DNA of 64,000 nucleotides from an uncultured Balneola sp. (GTDB lineage Bacteria > Bacteroidota > Rhodothermia > Balneolales > Balneolaceae): assembly GCA_902529365.1 (NCBI GenBank), contig CABZWK010000004.1:98642-162641 (forward strand). Direction: 5' to 3'. Below the pieces are notes generated by a model. That model was not told where the DNA came from, ran no database searches, and saw only the letters and a list, made by a program, of their open reading frames with translations. Shown piece after piece: positions 51,786-62,383 of this stretch. A program made the position numbers and the translations under genes. How positions within the stretch are numbered: position 1 is the stretch's first letter; each line of letters begins with the position of its first letter.

Positions 51786-51816
51786 ATTTCCCCCCCTTGT
51801 ATTAGGCCTATTTTTT

Positions 51817-52698
51817 GTGAGCTTTTCGCATCTAGCTTTTGCTCAATCACCGGTTGCTTCACAAGAATTTACTGTGGGTGATTATGCCGAGGTGGAAGTG
51901 TCTACGAGTGGTGGACGAATCGAAGTGATTGGGAAAAGTACGACTAAGGTTACCGTAAACGCAATTGCTTACGTGAGTGGAAGGAGATCCTCAAATGCAA
52001 ATTTAGATAACTGGTCTATAACCATAGAAGAAATTCAGGGCAAAATAGTGGCCAAAGCTGAAAAAGAAAGTAATATGGGGTGGTTGCGAGGCGGTAATAA
52101 CGTGAGGATTGCTTTCGAAATTGAAACGCCGGTTAATACAGAGCTCAATGCCAGAACTTCAGGAGGTTCGGTCAGTATTGAAAACTTATCTGGAAACCAG
52201 TATGCTCGTACATCAGGCGGTAGCATGGACGCCAATAATATCCAAGGAAATGTTGAAATGCGAACTTCTGGCGGGGCAATACGACTTGAAAATATCGAAG
52301 GCCAAGCTGAAGTAGCTACTAGCGGTGGTTCAATACGTGCTAAAAAGGTCACTCAAGGACTAAAAGCCAGAACCAGTGGCGGCTCATTAAATCTTCAGGA
52401 AATATCAGGAAGTTTAGAGGCCAAAACTTCGGGAGGAAGCATAGAAGTACTTTTAATAAATCCTATTGAGTACATAGAAGTTTCAACTTCTGGGGGGAAT
52501 GTTACGGTTGAAGTCCCAGAGAATCTTGGATATGACTTAGAGCTAATGGGGAGCCGGGTTCGAACAGAGTTAAGAAATTTTACCGGGAGCTCTTCTAGAG
52601 ATGCGATAAAAGGAGCAATGAATGGGGGTGGGATACCTTTAAAAGCCCGGACCTCTGGGGGCTCCGTCTCGCTTAAGTACTATAAAGCAACATCTTAG
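51817..52698 (+). CDS. Secreted DUF4097-like protein with TSGGS beta-repeat array (5' end uncertain)
   Basis: Signal-peptide-like LVLGLFFVSFSHLAFAQS; repeated ARTSGGSxxxxxIxG units. Confidence 0.75.
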   Translation: MSFSHLAFAQSPVASQEFTVGDYAEVEVSTSGGRIEVIGKSTTKVTVNAIAYVSGRRSSNANLDNWSITIEEIQGKIVAKAEKESNMGWLRGGNNVRIAFEIETPVNTELNARTSGGSVSIENLSGNQYARTSGGSMDANNIQGNVEMRTSGGAIRLENIEGQAEVATSGGSIRAKKVTQGLKARTSGGSLNLQEISGSLEAKTSGGSIEVLLINPIEYIEVSTSGGNVTVEVPENLGYDLELMGSRVRTELRNFTGSSSRDAIKGAMNGGGIPLKARTSGGSVSLKYYKATS

Positions 52699-52750
52699 AT
52701 AGTTTTTATGGCATGAGTTTTAATTTTCGAGTAGTTAGTTAATGAATTAC

Positions 52751-52775
52751 CGAGGGAGCAATCCCTCGTTTTTTC
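52751..52775 (+). terminator. Rho-independent terminator
   Basis: CGAGGGA-GCAA-TCCCTCG followed by TTTTTTC. Confidence 0.85.
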
Positions 52776-52804
52776 TTTAGAGGAATAGGTGGTATTTTGT
52801 ACCT

Positions 52805-53029
52805 ATGCATGAGATGAATGTAGAAAATAACACAGAAAGGGAACGGCCAAGCTTTGAACAAGCTTTAAAAGAGTTAGAACATATAGTTCAAGAGTTGGAA
52901 AAAGATGATGTGTCTCTTGAAAGGTCCATTGAACTGTATCAAAAAGGGGTTGAACTTTCAAAAAAATGCTCTGATTTATTAGAAAAAGCAGAGTTAAAAA
53001 TTCAAAAAGTTCAGTCTAGCTCGAATTAA
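52805..53029 (+). CDS. xseB: Exodeoxyribonuclease VII small subunit
   Basis: SFEQALKELEHIVQELEKDDVSLERSIELYQKGVELSKKCSDLLEKAELKIQKV. Confidence 0.95.
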   Translation: MHEMNVENNTERERPSFEQALKELEHIVQELEKDDVSLERSIELYQKGVELSKKCSDLLEKAELKIQKVQSSSN

Positions 53030-53044
53030 TTTCTGGGTTAAACC

Positions 53045-55054
53045 ATGGATTCTATCAATCATACAGTGAATAACGAGTCTTTAGTGTCTGTTCCTACAGC
53101 GGGTCCCTTATTAAAGAACATTCAATCGCCTGCGGATCTAAAAAAGCTCTCACCGATACAGTTGCGAGAAGTTTCAGACGAATTACGCCAATTTATAATC
53201 GATATAGTCTCGGTGCATGGAGGTCATTTTGGGGCCTCTCTGGGTGTGGTTGAATTAACAGTTGCATTGCATTATGTTTACAATTCACCTAATGATAGTA
53301 TTATTTGGGATGTTGGTCACCAAGCTTACGGCCATAAAATTTTAACGGGTAGAAGAGATCAATTTCATACAAACCGTAGCTATCAAGGCCTATCGGGTTT
53401 TCCGAAGCGTTCGGAAAGCGAGCATGACGCATTTGGAGTAGGTCACTCGTCTACTTCCATTTCAGCGGCCCTTGGCATGGCGGTAGCAAACGACCTTGAT
53501 GGTACAGGAAATAAAGTAGTCGCTGTTATCGGCGATGGCGCAATGACCGGTGGGCAAGCCTTTGAAGCGCTTAATAACGCTGGGTTCATGAATAAAGACG
53601 TGTTAGTCATACTCAATGATAATAATATGTCCATCGATCCCAATGTGGGTGCTTTGAATGAATATTTAGCAGATTTAACCAGCAGTAAAACGTTTAACAG
53701 GGTTCGAGACGAAATTTATGACCTTTTAGGACATTTTAAGGCGGCCGGTGATACCATGCGTAAAATAGCTTCTCGCTTAGAGTCGGCTATTACCGCGGCG
53801 GTCACTCCAGGGTCCTTGTTCCGTTCTTTTGGCTTCAAATATTATGGCCCTATTGATGGTCATGATGTTGATGGTCTTAGAAAAACACTTGAAGATTTAA
53901 AAAATGTTAAAGGACCCAAGCTTCTGCATGTAGTTACTGTCAAGGGGAAAGGTTTTGCGCCTGCCGAGAGAGAACAAACTAAGTGGCATGCTCAAAATTC
54001 ACCGTTTGACAAAATAACGGGGAAATCATTAAATACAACATTGGTGAAAGAGAAAACCCCTAAGTATCAAGATGTATTTGGCGAGGCGTTAGTTCAACTA
54101 GCTCAAAAAAACGAACAAATCGTTAGCATGACACCGGCCATGCCAAGTGGTTCTAGTTTGCTTCCTATGATGCACGCTTTTCCAGATCGAGCCTTCGATG
54201 TTGGCATAGCGGAACAACACGCCGTCACATTTGCGGCAGGTTTATCAGCAAAGGGTAAAAAAGCTTTTTGTGCTATTTATTCTACCTTTTTACAACGCGG
54301 TTTTGATCAATTGGTTCATGATGTAGCTATTCAAAAACTACCCGTTGTTTTTTGTATTGATCGCGCGGGCGTGGTGGGTGCTGACGGACCAACACATCAT
54401 GGGGCTTATGACATAAGTTATTTACGCTCGATTCCGAATTTGATTATTTCTTCGCCATTGAATGAGCAGGACCTCAGAGATATGATGTTTACCGCATCAG
54501 AGTATGATGAAGCGGCATGGGCTATTCGCTATCCAAGAGGGGCATCAACCGGTATGAGTGTGAGAGAACATTTTGAGTCAATGCCCATTGGTAAAGGCAA
54601 AAAAATTAAGGATGGAGAGATTGTTGCTATAGCAACATTTGGACCCATTGGTAAATATGCTATTGAAGTTTGTGAGGCATACGCTGCAGAGGGGATTCAC
54701 ATTGCGCATTATGATATGCGATACGCAAAACCTTTAGATATACAATTACTCAACGAAATTGCGTTAAAATTTGACCACGTGATTACATTAGAAGATGCAG
54801 CGACGGTAGGTGGGTTTGGAAGTGCAGTCGCAGAATATTATGCTACATTAGACATTGATTCTATAGCGGATACATCGGCCCGAGAAAATAAAAATCATCC
54901 ACCCAGGCTGCACATCATGGGCTTGCCAGATAGAATTATCGAACATGGAACTCAGCGTGAACTACACGATGAAGTGGGCATAGGACCAGACGGTTTAACG
55001 AAAAAAATAGCTTCTATATTGGCGCATCAAAAAGTCTCTGAATTTAGCGCCTGA
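53045..55054 (+). CDS. dxs: 1-deoxy-D-xylulose-5-phosphate synthase
   Basis: HGGHFGASLGVVELTVALHYVYN, GDGAMTGGQAFEALNNAG, DVGIAEQHAVTFAAGLS, DRAGVVGADGPTHHGAYDISYLR. Confidence 0.97.
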   Translation: MDSINHTVNNESLVSVPTAGPLLKNIQSPADLKKLSPIQLREVSDELRQFIIDIVSVHGGHFGASLGVVELTVALHYVYNSPNDSIIWDVGHQAYGHKILTGRRDQFHTNRSYQGLSGFPKRSESEHDAFGVGHSSTSISAALGMAVANDLDGTGNKVVAVIGDGAMTGGQAFEALNNAGFMNKDVLVILNDNNMSIDPNVGALNEYLADLTSSKTFNRVRDEIYDLLGHFKAAGDTMRKIASRLESAITAAVTPGSLFRSFGFKYYGPIDGHDVDGLRKTLEDLKNVKGPKLLHVVTVKGKGFAPAEREQTKWHAQNSPFDKITGKSLNTTLVKEKTPKYQDVFGEALVQLAQKNEQIVSMTPAMPSGSSLLPMMHAFPDRAFDVGIAEQHAVTFAAGLSAKGKKAFCAIYSTFLQRGFDQLVHDVAIQKLPVVFCIDRAGVVGADGPTHHGAYDISYLRSIPNLIISSPLNEQDLRDMMFTASEYDEAAWAIRYPRGASTGMSVREHFESMPIGKGKKIKDGEIVAIATFGPIGKYAIEVCEAYAAEGIHIAHYDMRYAKPLDIQLLNEIALKFDHVITLEDAATVGGFGSAVAEYYATLDIDSIADTSARENKNHPPRLHIMGLPDRIIEHGTQRELHDEVGIGPDGLTKKIASILAHQKVSEFSA

Positions 55055-55067
55055 TAAGCATTTTTTT

Positions 55068-56093
55068 ATGAGTTTAGGAATTCACGATTTTGATTTCGAA
55101 TTACCGGAGCGACTGATTGCACAACAACCGGCCTACCCTAGAGATCACGCCAAATTGTTGGTGTATGACCGTGCAAATAAACATATTCAAGATCGCTACT
55201 TTTACGAATTAGATATCTTGCTAGAGCCGGATACCGCACTGGTCTTAAATAATTCACGGGTCGAAAAGTGCCGATTATTATTTGAGGGTGGAAAAACAGA
55301 AATTTTTGTGTTGGATACGATAGATCCGTATCACGTTCAGGCAATGGTTAGGCCTGGAAAAAAGTTTAAAATGGGAAAAAGAGTATTGTTGGCACCGGAC
55401 CTTTATGCCGAAGTGCTCTCAATAACCGAAGATGGACTTCGGACATTGAAACTTTCTCACTCACTTGGCGATGCAGTTTTTGCGCCATTTAAGCATACCC
55501 CCTTACCCCCTTATATTGCACAAAATGAAGCATTATCAGAGGAGTATCAAACCATTTATGCCAAAGATGAGGGAAGCAAGGCGGCGCCTACTGCAGGGTT
55601 GCACTTTACCCCAGAATTAATGCAACGTATTGCTGATTCTGGTATTTCTGTTGAAGAACTCACGTTACATGTGGGCATCGGTACTTTTGCGCCCATTAAG
55701 ACCGAGCGAATTCAAGAGCATATCATGCATGAAGAGAGGTATATTTTACCTAAAGGGGTCGCTGAGCGATTGAATAATACATCCCATATTACGGCGGTGG
55801 GCACTACCAGTATTCGGGTTTTAGAGTCGGTAGTAGCATTAAGTATGGATGTTGAATCTGGGGCTAATAGAAAATTTGAAGCAGGAAGCGGTAGCACGGA
55901 TATCTTCATTACTCCAGGGTACCATTTCCAAGCGGTTGATGCACTAATTACCAATTTTCATCTTCCAAAAAGTACCCTACTCATGTTGGTAGCTGCCTTT
56001 GTGGGTTTGGAAGAAATGTACCGCATATATGCTCACGCCATAGCTTCAGAGTACAGATTTTACTCTTTTGGCGATGCAATGTTGTTGAGATAA
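55068..56093 (+). CDS. queA: S-adenosylmethionine:tRNA ribosyltransferase-isomerase
   Basis: DFDFELPERLIAQQPAYPRDHAKLLVYDR, AAPTAGLHFTPELM, HVGIGTFAPIKTERIQEH, TNFHLPKSTLLMLV. Confidence 0.97.
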   Translation: MSLGIHDFDFELPERLIAQQPAYPRDHAKLLVYDRANKHIQDRYFYELDILLEPDTALVLNNSRVEKCRLLFEGGKTEIFVLDTIDPYHVQAMVRPGKKFKMGKRVLLAPDLYAEVLSITEDGLRTLKLSHSLGDAVFAPFKHTPLPPYIAQNEALSEEYQTIYAKDEGSKAAPTAGLHFTPELMQRIADSGISVEELTLHVGIGTFAPIKTERIQEHIMHEERYILPKGVAERLNNTSHITAVGTTSIRVLESVVALSMDVESGANRKFEAGSGSTDIFITPGYHFQAVDALITNFHLPKSTLLMLVAAFVGLEEMYRIYAHAIASEYRFYSFGDAMLLR

Positions 56094-56292
56094 ATTTAAT
56101 GAATTAAGCCTATCTTACGCTTTGGCCTGGAATAGAATTAAGCCAGGGTTAATTTTTCCGATAAAAAGTTATAAAAGACCGAAAAAACACCATCGAAAAT
56201 TATTATATTTAAGTCTTATTTTAGGTAACCAAATATAAAATTGTTGCAAACCACTTGGTTTTACGTATTAACTGACCATCAGAATTACATAC

Positions 56293-57657
56293 ATGTCAAA
56301 CGTAGTTACGATAAAGCGAGGCGTCAATATTGATCTCGTAGGTGAAACAAATCCTGAACTAGGCACCCCTCATTCCATCTCCACTGCAGCCCTTAAACCC
56401 ACTGATTTCCAAGGCGTTCGATTCAAGTTGTCCGTCAAAGAAGGGGATGAGGTAAAAGCGGGTTCGCCTCTTCTCTATAACAAAGATGTAGAAGCAATGA
56501 AATTTTGCTCGCCCGTGAGTGGTGAAGTGGTTGCTATCGTTCGAGGCGCCCAACGAAGAATATTAGAAGTGCGGGTGTTGGTGGATAAAAAAACTAAGTT
56601 TGAAAATTTTGGTGCGGTAGACCCGCATAATATAGATCGCGATGCTGTTATCGAAAAAATGCTCCAGAGTGGAGTTTGGCCTATGCTTAAACAACGGCCG
56701 TATAACGTTGTAGCAAATCCAGAAATAACGCCTAAAGCAATCTTTATTTCAGGCTTTGACACTGCGCCCTTAGCACCTGATATGGGAATAATTTTAGAGG
56801 GCCAGGAAAAAGAGTTTCAAGCAGGGGTAGATGCTCTTGCAAAATTGACGGATGGGCCAGTGCACTTAGGGCTTAGTGAATCTATACCAACGGGTAAAAC
56901 TTTGGCTTCGGTTAGAGGAGTTAAAGTTACCAAGTATAAAGGGCCGCATCCTGCCGGTTTAGTAGGTGTTCATATACATCACTTGGATCCTATAGATAAA
57001 GGTGAGCATGTGTGGACAATTGCACCTGAGCATGTAGTCATATTAGGACGTCTATTTTTGACAGGAACGTATGATGCGCGTATGGTTGTGGCTTTATCAG
57101 GCAAGGAAATTAAAGAGCGACACTATATTCAAACGGTTGCTGGAGCCTGCGTAAAGGAGCTTTTAGAGAACAATTTATCTAATGATATCCCCGTCCGAGT
57201 TATTTCAGGTAATGTGTTAACAGGCACAAAGATAGAAGAAGATGGGTATATGGGATTTTATGAGCGCCAAATAACTGCTATTCGAGAAGGCGTCGAGCCA
57301 GAGTTATTTGGTTGGCTTATTCCCAAGCCAAACAAGTTTAGTATTTCCAGAGCACTCCCTTCGTGGTTTATGCGACAAGCAGGCCAAGTGAAATATGACT
57401 TGGATACAAATAATCACGGAGAACTCCGGGCATTTGTGGTAAGTGGGGAATACGAAAAAGTATTTCCTTTTGACATATTTCCAGTACAACTACTGAAGGC
57501 CATCTTGAACGAAGATATAGATGCTATGGAGAAATTAGGATTGTATGAGCTGGTAGAAGAAGATTTTGCTCTGTGTGAAGTGGTTTGTACCTCTAAAATA
57601 AATGTACAAAATATCGTGCGTGACGGACTAAATCTGTTGCGATCCGAAGTAGGCTAA
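56293..57657 (+). CDS. nqrA: Na+-translocating NADH:quinone reductase subunit A
   Basis: IKRGVNIDLVGE, GVRFKLSVKEGDEVKAGSPLLYNKD; first gene of nqr operon. Confidence 0.95.
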   Translation: MSNVVTIKRGVNIDLVGETNPELGTPHSISTAALKPTDFQGVRFKLSVKEGDEVKAGSPLLYNKDVEAMKFCSPVSGEVVAIVRGAQRRILEVRVLVDKKTKFENFGAVDPHNIDRDAVIEKMLQSGVWPMLKQRPYNVVANPEITPKAIFISGFDTAPLAPDMGIILEGQEKEFQAGVDALAKLTDGPVHLGLSESIPTGKTLASVRGVKVTKYKGPHPAGLVGVHIHHLDPIDKGEHVWTIAPEHVVILGRLFLTGTYDARMVVALSGKEIKERHYIQTVAGACVKELLENNLSNDIPVRVISGNVLTGTKIEEDGYMGFYERQITAIREGVEPELFGWLIPKPNKFSISRALPSWFMRQAGQVKYDLDTNNHGELRAFVVSGEYEKVFPFDIFPVQLLKAILNEDIDAMEKLGLYELVEEDFALCEVVCTSKINVQNIVRDGLNLLRSEVG

Positions 57658-57699
57658 ATTAGTATTAGGTTAATTCAAACGAAAAACTATTCAATTCCA

Positions 57700-58893
57700 A
57701 TGAAAGCTATACACCAATTCATTGACAGTAATGTTCATCCGTTATTTAAAGAGGGATCTAAATTAGAGAAGTACTGGCCGGTATATGACGGTTTCTACAC
57801 CTTTTTATTTACACCCGGCCACCCGGCCGATGGAAAAGCCCATATACGAGATGGGGTAGATTTAAAGCGCACCATGAATACGGTGATTACCGCATTAATA
57901 CCCACTCTTCTTTTTGGGATGTGGAATGTCGGATATCATCACTTTAATGCAATTGGAATTGACGCAACATTCTTTGAGCAATTCTTATTTGGTGCTATCA
58001 AGGTAATTCCCATGGTCGTGGTTTCTTATGGAGTAGGCCTTGGTATAGAGTTTTTGTTCTGTGTTATTAAAGGGCACCAAATTGAAGAAGGCTACTTAGT
58101 AAGCGGAATGTTGATACCACTTATTATGCCGGTAGATTTGCCCCTTTGGATGTTGGCTTTGTCTGTAGCCTTTGCGGTAATCATCGGAAAAGAAGTTTTT
58201 GGTGGTACTGGGATGAATATTTTTAACCCAGCTTTGCTTGCTAGGGCTTTTGCCTTTTTTGCTTATCCGACCTACATGTCAGGGGATAAAGTTTGGATTA
58301 ACACTACTGGTACAGAAGGAATGATGGCGGTTGATGGTTTTTCAGGCGCCACAGCGCTTGGCGAATACGCTACGACTGGTGTTTCTCAATATAGTGCCCT
58401 GGATGCTTTTATTGGAATTATTCCTGGATCGGTTGGTGAAACATCAGTAATAGCTATTATGCTAGGTGCTGGACTACTGTTATTTACAGGTATCGCTAGC
58501 TGGAGAATCATGCTAAGTGCAGTACTTGGTGGAGTAGTAATGGGACTTATTTTCAACGCCGTTGCCCCATTTGCACTTAGCGCTGAACAACAAGCATTTA
58601 TGGCAGTGCCTTTTTGGCAGCAATTAGTGATGGGAGGGTTTGCTTTTGGTGTAGTATATATGGCTACAGATCCCGTCTCCGGTTCGCAGACCGATACGGG
58701 TAAATATGTATATGGCTTTTTGATAGGATTTCTATCCATCATGATTCGCGTATTCAATCCCGCATATCCTGAGGGAGTTATGTTGGCGATTTTATTTATG
58801 AATACGATGGCTCCTTTAGTAGACCATTATGTAATCCAAGCCAATATCAAGAAAAGAGAACAAAGATTAGCCCTTAAAACAGCTACGGCATAA
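57700..58893 (+). CDS. nqrB: Na+-NQR subunit B
   Basis: EVFGGTGMNIFNPALLARAFAFFAYP, DGFSGATALGEY flavinylation motif. Confidence 0.97.
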   Translation: MKAIHQFIDSNVHPLFKEGSKLEKYWPVYDGFYTFLFTPGHPADGKAHIRDGVDLKRTMNTVITALIPTLLFGMWNVGYHHFNAIGIDATFFEQFLFGAIKVIPMVVVSYGVGLGIEFLFCVIKGHQIEEGYLVSGMLIPLIMPVDLPLWMLALSVAFAVIIGKEVFGGTGMNIFNPALLARAFAFFAYPTYMSGDKVWINTTGTEGMMAVDGFSGATALGEYATTGVSQYSALDAFIGIIPGSVGETSVIAIMLGAGLLLFTGIASWRIMLSAVLGGVVMGLIFNAVAPFALSAEQQAFMAVPFWQQLVMGGFAFGVVYMATDPVSGSQTDTGKYVYGFLIGFLSIMIRVFNPAYPEGVMLAILFMNTMAPLVDHYVIQANIKKREQRLALKTATA

Positions 58894-58895
58894 TT

Positions 58896-59618
58896 ATGGA
58901 TGTAAATAAAAATTCATACACCTTTCTATTCGCTACGGCTATGGTTGTAGTGGTAGCGGCTTCGTTATCCTTTGCGGCGACCAATTTGAAACCGTTCCAG
59001 GATACCAACGTAGAACAAGAAAAAATGCAAAGCATTTTGAGTTCTATCCAAATACAAGTAGAACGTTCTGAAGCACCAGAAGCATACGGGACATACATTA
59101 AGGAAGCGATAGTTTTACAAGAAGGAGTGGCTGTCAATGGGCAAGATGCTTTTGCAATTGATTTAGCAAAAGAGATTAGAAAATCAGATGAAGATCGCTT
59201 GTCTCCTTTATATATAGCCGATAAAGATGGTGAAACCTACTACATTATCCCATTGCAAGGTAATGGACTTTGGGGGCCTATATGGGGATATGTTTCTTTA
59301 AAGCAAGATATTAATACTGTATATGGGGCAACTTTTGATCATAAAGCGGAAACACCTGGGCTAGGAGCCGAAATCAATACACCTGTATTTGAAGAACAGT
59401 TCAAAGGGAAGCGTATGTTAGATTCTAATTTGACCTTTGTTGGTATTGATGTGCGTAAAGGAGATGCTTCTACCGAATATCAGGTAGATGGAATCTCGGG
59501 CGGTACAATTACTAGTGACGGAGTAGAAGCTATGATTCTAGACTGTGTAAAGGAGTATGTTCCTTTCCTAAAGGAGCATAGCGGGAAAACAGCCACAGCA
59601 GTATTAATCAGTGAATAG
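58896..59618 (+). CDS. nqrC: Na+-NQR subunit C
   Basis: GLWGPIWGYVSL, HKAETPGLGAEI, VDGISGGTITSDGVEAM. Confidence 0.96.
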   Translation: MDVNKNSYTFLFATAMVVVVAASLSFAATNLKPFQDTNVEQEKMQSILSSIQIQVERSEAPEAYGTYIKEAIVLQEGVAVNGQDAFAIDLAKEIRKSDEDRLSPLYIADKDGETYYIIPLQGNGLWGPIWGYVSLKQDINTVYGATFDHKAETPGLGAEINTPVFEEQFKGKRMLDSNLTFVGIDVRKGDASTEYQVDGISGGTITSDGVEAMILDCVKEYVPFLKEHSGKTATAVLISE

Positions 59619-59708
59619 CACCATAGCCAGATTAAGTTCATTCTTAAGACAGCCAATAAAACGACCTTATAATTCTGATCTAAACAGCTAATCCTTAATT
59701 AACCACTC

Positions 59709-60410
59709 ATGGCCGACGTATTAGAAAAAAAAGAGGAAGCAAAAGACCTACTGGTCGATAAGCAACCTAAAGAACCTCTTTTTAGTAAAAAAAACAGAAA
59801 ATTATTAAACGATCCGCTGAACGATAACAACCCGATCACCGTGCAGGTTTTGGGGATTTGTTCTGCTCTTGCCATAACAGTCAAGTTATACCCCGCATTG
59901 GTTATGTCTATTTCGGTGTTATTTGTAATGGCTGCAGGGAATGTGATTGTATCGTTAATGAGAAACTTTATTCCTAATCGAATACGGATCATTGTTCAGT
60001 TAGTGGTAGTTGCTTCTCTAGTGGCATTAGTGGATCAAGTACTTAAGGCCTTTGTTTATGATGTATCGAAAGAGCTTTCGGTCTTTGTCGGGTTAATTAT
60101 TACCAACTGTATAATTATGGGACGTTTAGAGGCATTTGCATTAGGTAACACGGTTTGGAAGTCTTTCCTAGATGGAATTGGAAATGCCTTTGGATATGCT
60201 TGGATTTTGTTAGCGGTATCATTTTTCCGAGAACTATTGGGTTCGGGTACGCTGTTCGGTTTTCAAGTAGTACCCGATGCGTGGTATTTAGCCAATGGCG
60301 GATTTTACAGTAATAATGGATTTATGTTGCTTCCACCCATGGCGCTTATAACGGTAGGTATCATTATATGGGTTCAACGTGCTCGCAACACTAAATTGAT
60401 CGAGGAGTAA
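59709..60410 (+). CDS. nqrD: Na+-NQR subunit D
   Basis: [50 protein letters not shown]. Confidence 0.97.
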   Translation: MADVLEKKEEAKDLLVDKQPKEPLFSKKNRKLLNDPLNDNNPITVQVLGICSALAITVKLYPALVMSISVLFVMAAGNVIVSLMRNFIPNRIRIIVQLVVVASLVALVDQVLKAFVYDVSKELSVFVGLIITNCIIMGRLEAFALGNTVWKSFLDGIGNAFGYAWILLAVSFFRELLGSGTLFGFQVVPDAWYLANGGFYSNNGFMLLPPMALITVGIIIWVQRARNTKLIEE

Positions 60411-60415
60411 TCATC

Positions 60416-61033
60416 ATGCAAGAACTCGTTAATTTATTTGTAAAAGCCATATTTGTTGACAATATGATTTTTGCCTATTTCCTAGGCATGTGTTCATATT
60501 TAGCTGTATCAAAAAAAGTTTCTACTGCTGTAGGACTTGGAATAGCCGTAATTTTCGTATTAACGATCACAGTACCAGTAAATTTCTTATTAGAAAATTA
60601 TATACTTCGCGAGGGTGCGCTATCTTGGCTAAGCCCAGCATTTGTTGAGGTGGACCTAAGTTTTCTATCCTTCATTTTATTTATTGCGGTAATTGCCTCT
60701 ATGGTTCAGTTAGTTGAGATGACGGTAGAAAAATTTTCACCAGGTCTGTATAACGCATTAGGTATTTTCTTACCACTAATTGCTGTGAACTGCGCTATTC
60801 TAGGTGGTTCACTATTCATGCAGGAAAGAAACTTTATCGGCATAACCGAAGCTACTGTTTTTGGATTCGGTAGTGGAATAGGTTGGTTTTTAGCCATCGT
60901 TGCTATTGCCGCCATTCGAGAAAAAATTCAATATTCAAACGTGCCTGCCCCTTTAAAAGGTTTAGGGATTACATTTATTGTAACCGGACTGATGGGGATT
61001 GCATTTATGTCCTTTATGGGTATTAAGTTATAA
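60416..61033 (+). CDS. nqrE: Na+-NQR subunit E
   Basis: [51 protein letters not shown]. Confidence 0.97.
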   Translation: MQELVNLFVKAIFVDNMIFAYFLGMCSYLAVSKKVSTAVGLGIAVIFVLTITVPVNFLLENYILREGALSWLSPAFVEVDLSFLSFILFIAVIASMVQLVEMTVEKFSPGLYNALGIFLPLIAVNCAILGGSLFMQERNFIGITEATVFGFGSGIGWFLAIVAIAAIREKIQYSNVPAPLKGLGITFIVTGLMGIAFMSFMGIKL

Positions 61034-61061
61034 CACCAAAACGTTCTTATACGATATCATC

Positions 61062-62372
61062 ATGGCATTAGCAGCAACCACATTAATTGTATTTACCAGT
61101 GTAATAGTATTTTTTGTAGTAATACTACTTCTGGTATCTATTTTGTTAGGAGCGAAATCTGTATTAACTCCATCAGGACCGGTTAAAATCACCATCAATG
61201 GTGAAAAAGCCATTGAGGTAGCCTCTGGGAGTACTTTATTGAGTACATTGGGAGACAATAAAATCTTTTTACCCTCTGCTTGTGGCGGTGGTGGAACTTG
61301 TGTTCAATGTAAGTGTCAGGTACTCGAGGGTGGAGGTGAGATCCTTCCTACAGAAACACCGCATTTCACACGTGCTGAACAAGCTGATAAATGGAGGCTA
61401 GGCTGTCAAGTTAAGGTGAAAGAAGACATGAATATTCAGATTCCTGAAGAAGTCTTTGGAATTAAGAAATGGCAAGCTAAAGTGGTGTCCAACTACAACG
61501 TGGCTTCCTTTATCAAGGAATTCATTGTAGAGATCCCAGAAGAAATGGACTACAAAGCAGGGGGTTACATACAAATTGAAATACCGCCATGCGAAGTAGA
61601 TTATAAAAATATTGACATTAAGGCCCACCCTGAAGAGCACGATACCCCAGATAAATTTCAGCTTGAATGGGACAAATTCGGCTTATGGGATCTCAAAATG
61701 AAAAATGAGGAAACCGTAGAGCGCGCATATTCAATGGCGAGTTATCCAGCTGAGGGTCGAAGAGTGATGTTAAACGTTCGTATTGCAACTCCACCATGGG
61801 ATAGAGCCAAAAAAGGTTGGATGGATGTAAACCCAGGTATTGCTTCTTCGTTTATTTTCGACAAGAAACCAGGAGATATGGTGACTATTTCTGGACCTTA
61901 TGGGGAGTTCTTCATTAAAGAAGAAAGCCAATCAGAAATGTTGTATGTAGGTGGTGGTGCCGGGATGGCTCCTATGCGATCTCATTTGTATCATCTGTTT
62001 AAAACCCTAGAAACGGGACGTAAGGTTTCTTACTGGTATGGTGGTCGTTCACGTCGCGAGCTATTCTATCTAGATCATTTTAAACAACTAGAAGATAAGT
62101 TCGATAACTTCAAATTCTATGTTGTGTTATCCGAACCACTTGAGAAAGATAATTGGGTCGAGAAAAAAGATGTAGATGATGCAGAAGGCGATGGTTTCTT
62201 AGGATTTGTTCATCAAGCAGTGATAGATCAGTATTTATCTAAGCATCCTGAACCCGAAGAAATAGAATTCTATTTCTGTGGTCCTCCACTTATGAACCAA
62301 GCTGTTCAAAAAATGTGTGACGATTGGGGAGTACCCGAAGAGAACGTAGCGTTTGATGACTTTGGCGGATAA
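61062..62372 (+). CDS. nqrF: Na+-NQR subunit F (track start 60999 is upstream of likely ATG)
   Basis: LPSACGGGGTCVQCKCQV 2Fe-2S motif, ERAYSMASYPAE, GGGAGMAPMRSHL. Confidence 0.97.
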   Translation: MALAATTLIVFTSVIVFFVVILLLVSILLGAKSVLTPSGPVKITINGEKAIEVASGSTLLSTLGDNKIFLPSACGGGGTCVQCKCQVLEGGGEILPTETPHFTRAEQADKWRLGCQVKVKEDMNIQIPEEVFGIKKWQAKVVSNYNVASFIKEFIVEIPEEMDYKAGGYIQIEIPPCEVDYKNIDIKAHPEEHDTPDKFQLEWDKFGLWDLKMKNEETVERAYSMASYPAEGRRVMLNVRIATPPWDRAKKGWMDVNPGIASSFIFDKKPGDMVTISGPYGEFFIKEESQSEMLYVGGGAGMAPMRSHLYHLFKTLETGRKVSYWYGGRSRRELFYLDHFKQLEDKFDNFKFYVVLSEPLEKDNWVEKKDVDDAEGDGFLGFVHQAVIDQYLSKHPEPEEIEFYFCGPPLMNQAVQKMCDDWGVPEENVAFDDFGG

Positions 62373-62383
62373 TATCAACGCTT

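Noticed and set aside
52140-52680. Regular repeats considered as a CRISPR or DNA-level satellite
   Set aside because: Periodicity is at the protein level (TSGGS) within an open frame, DNA units are diverged and no spacers exist.
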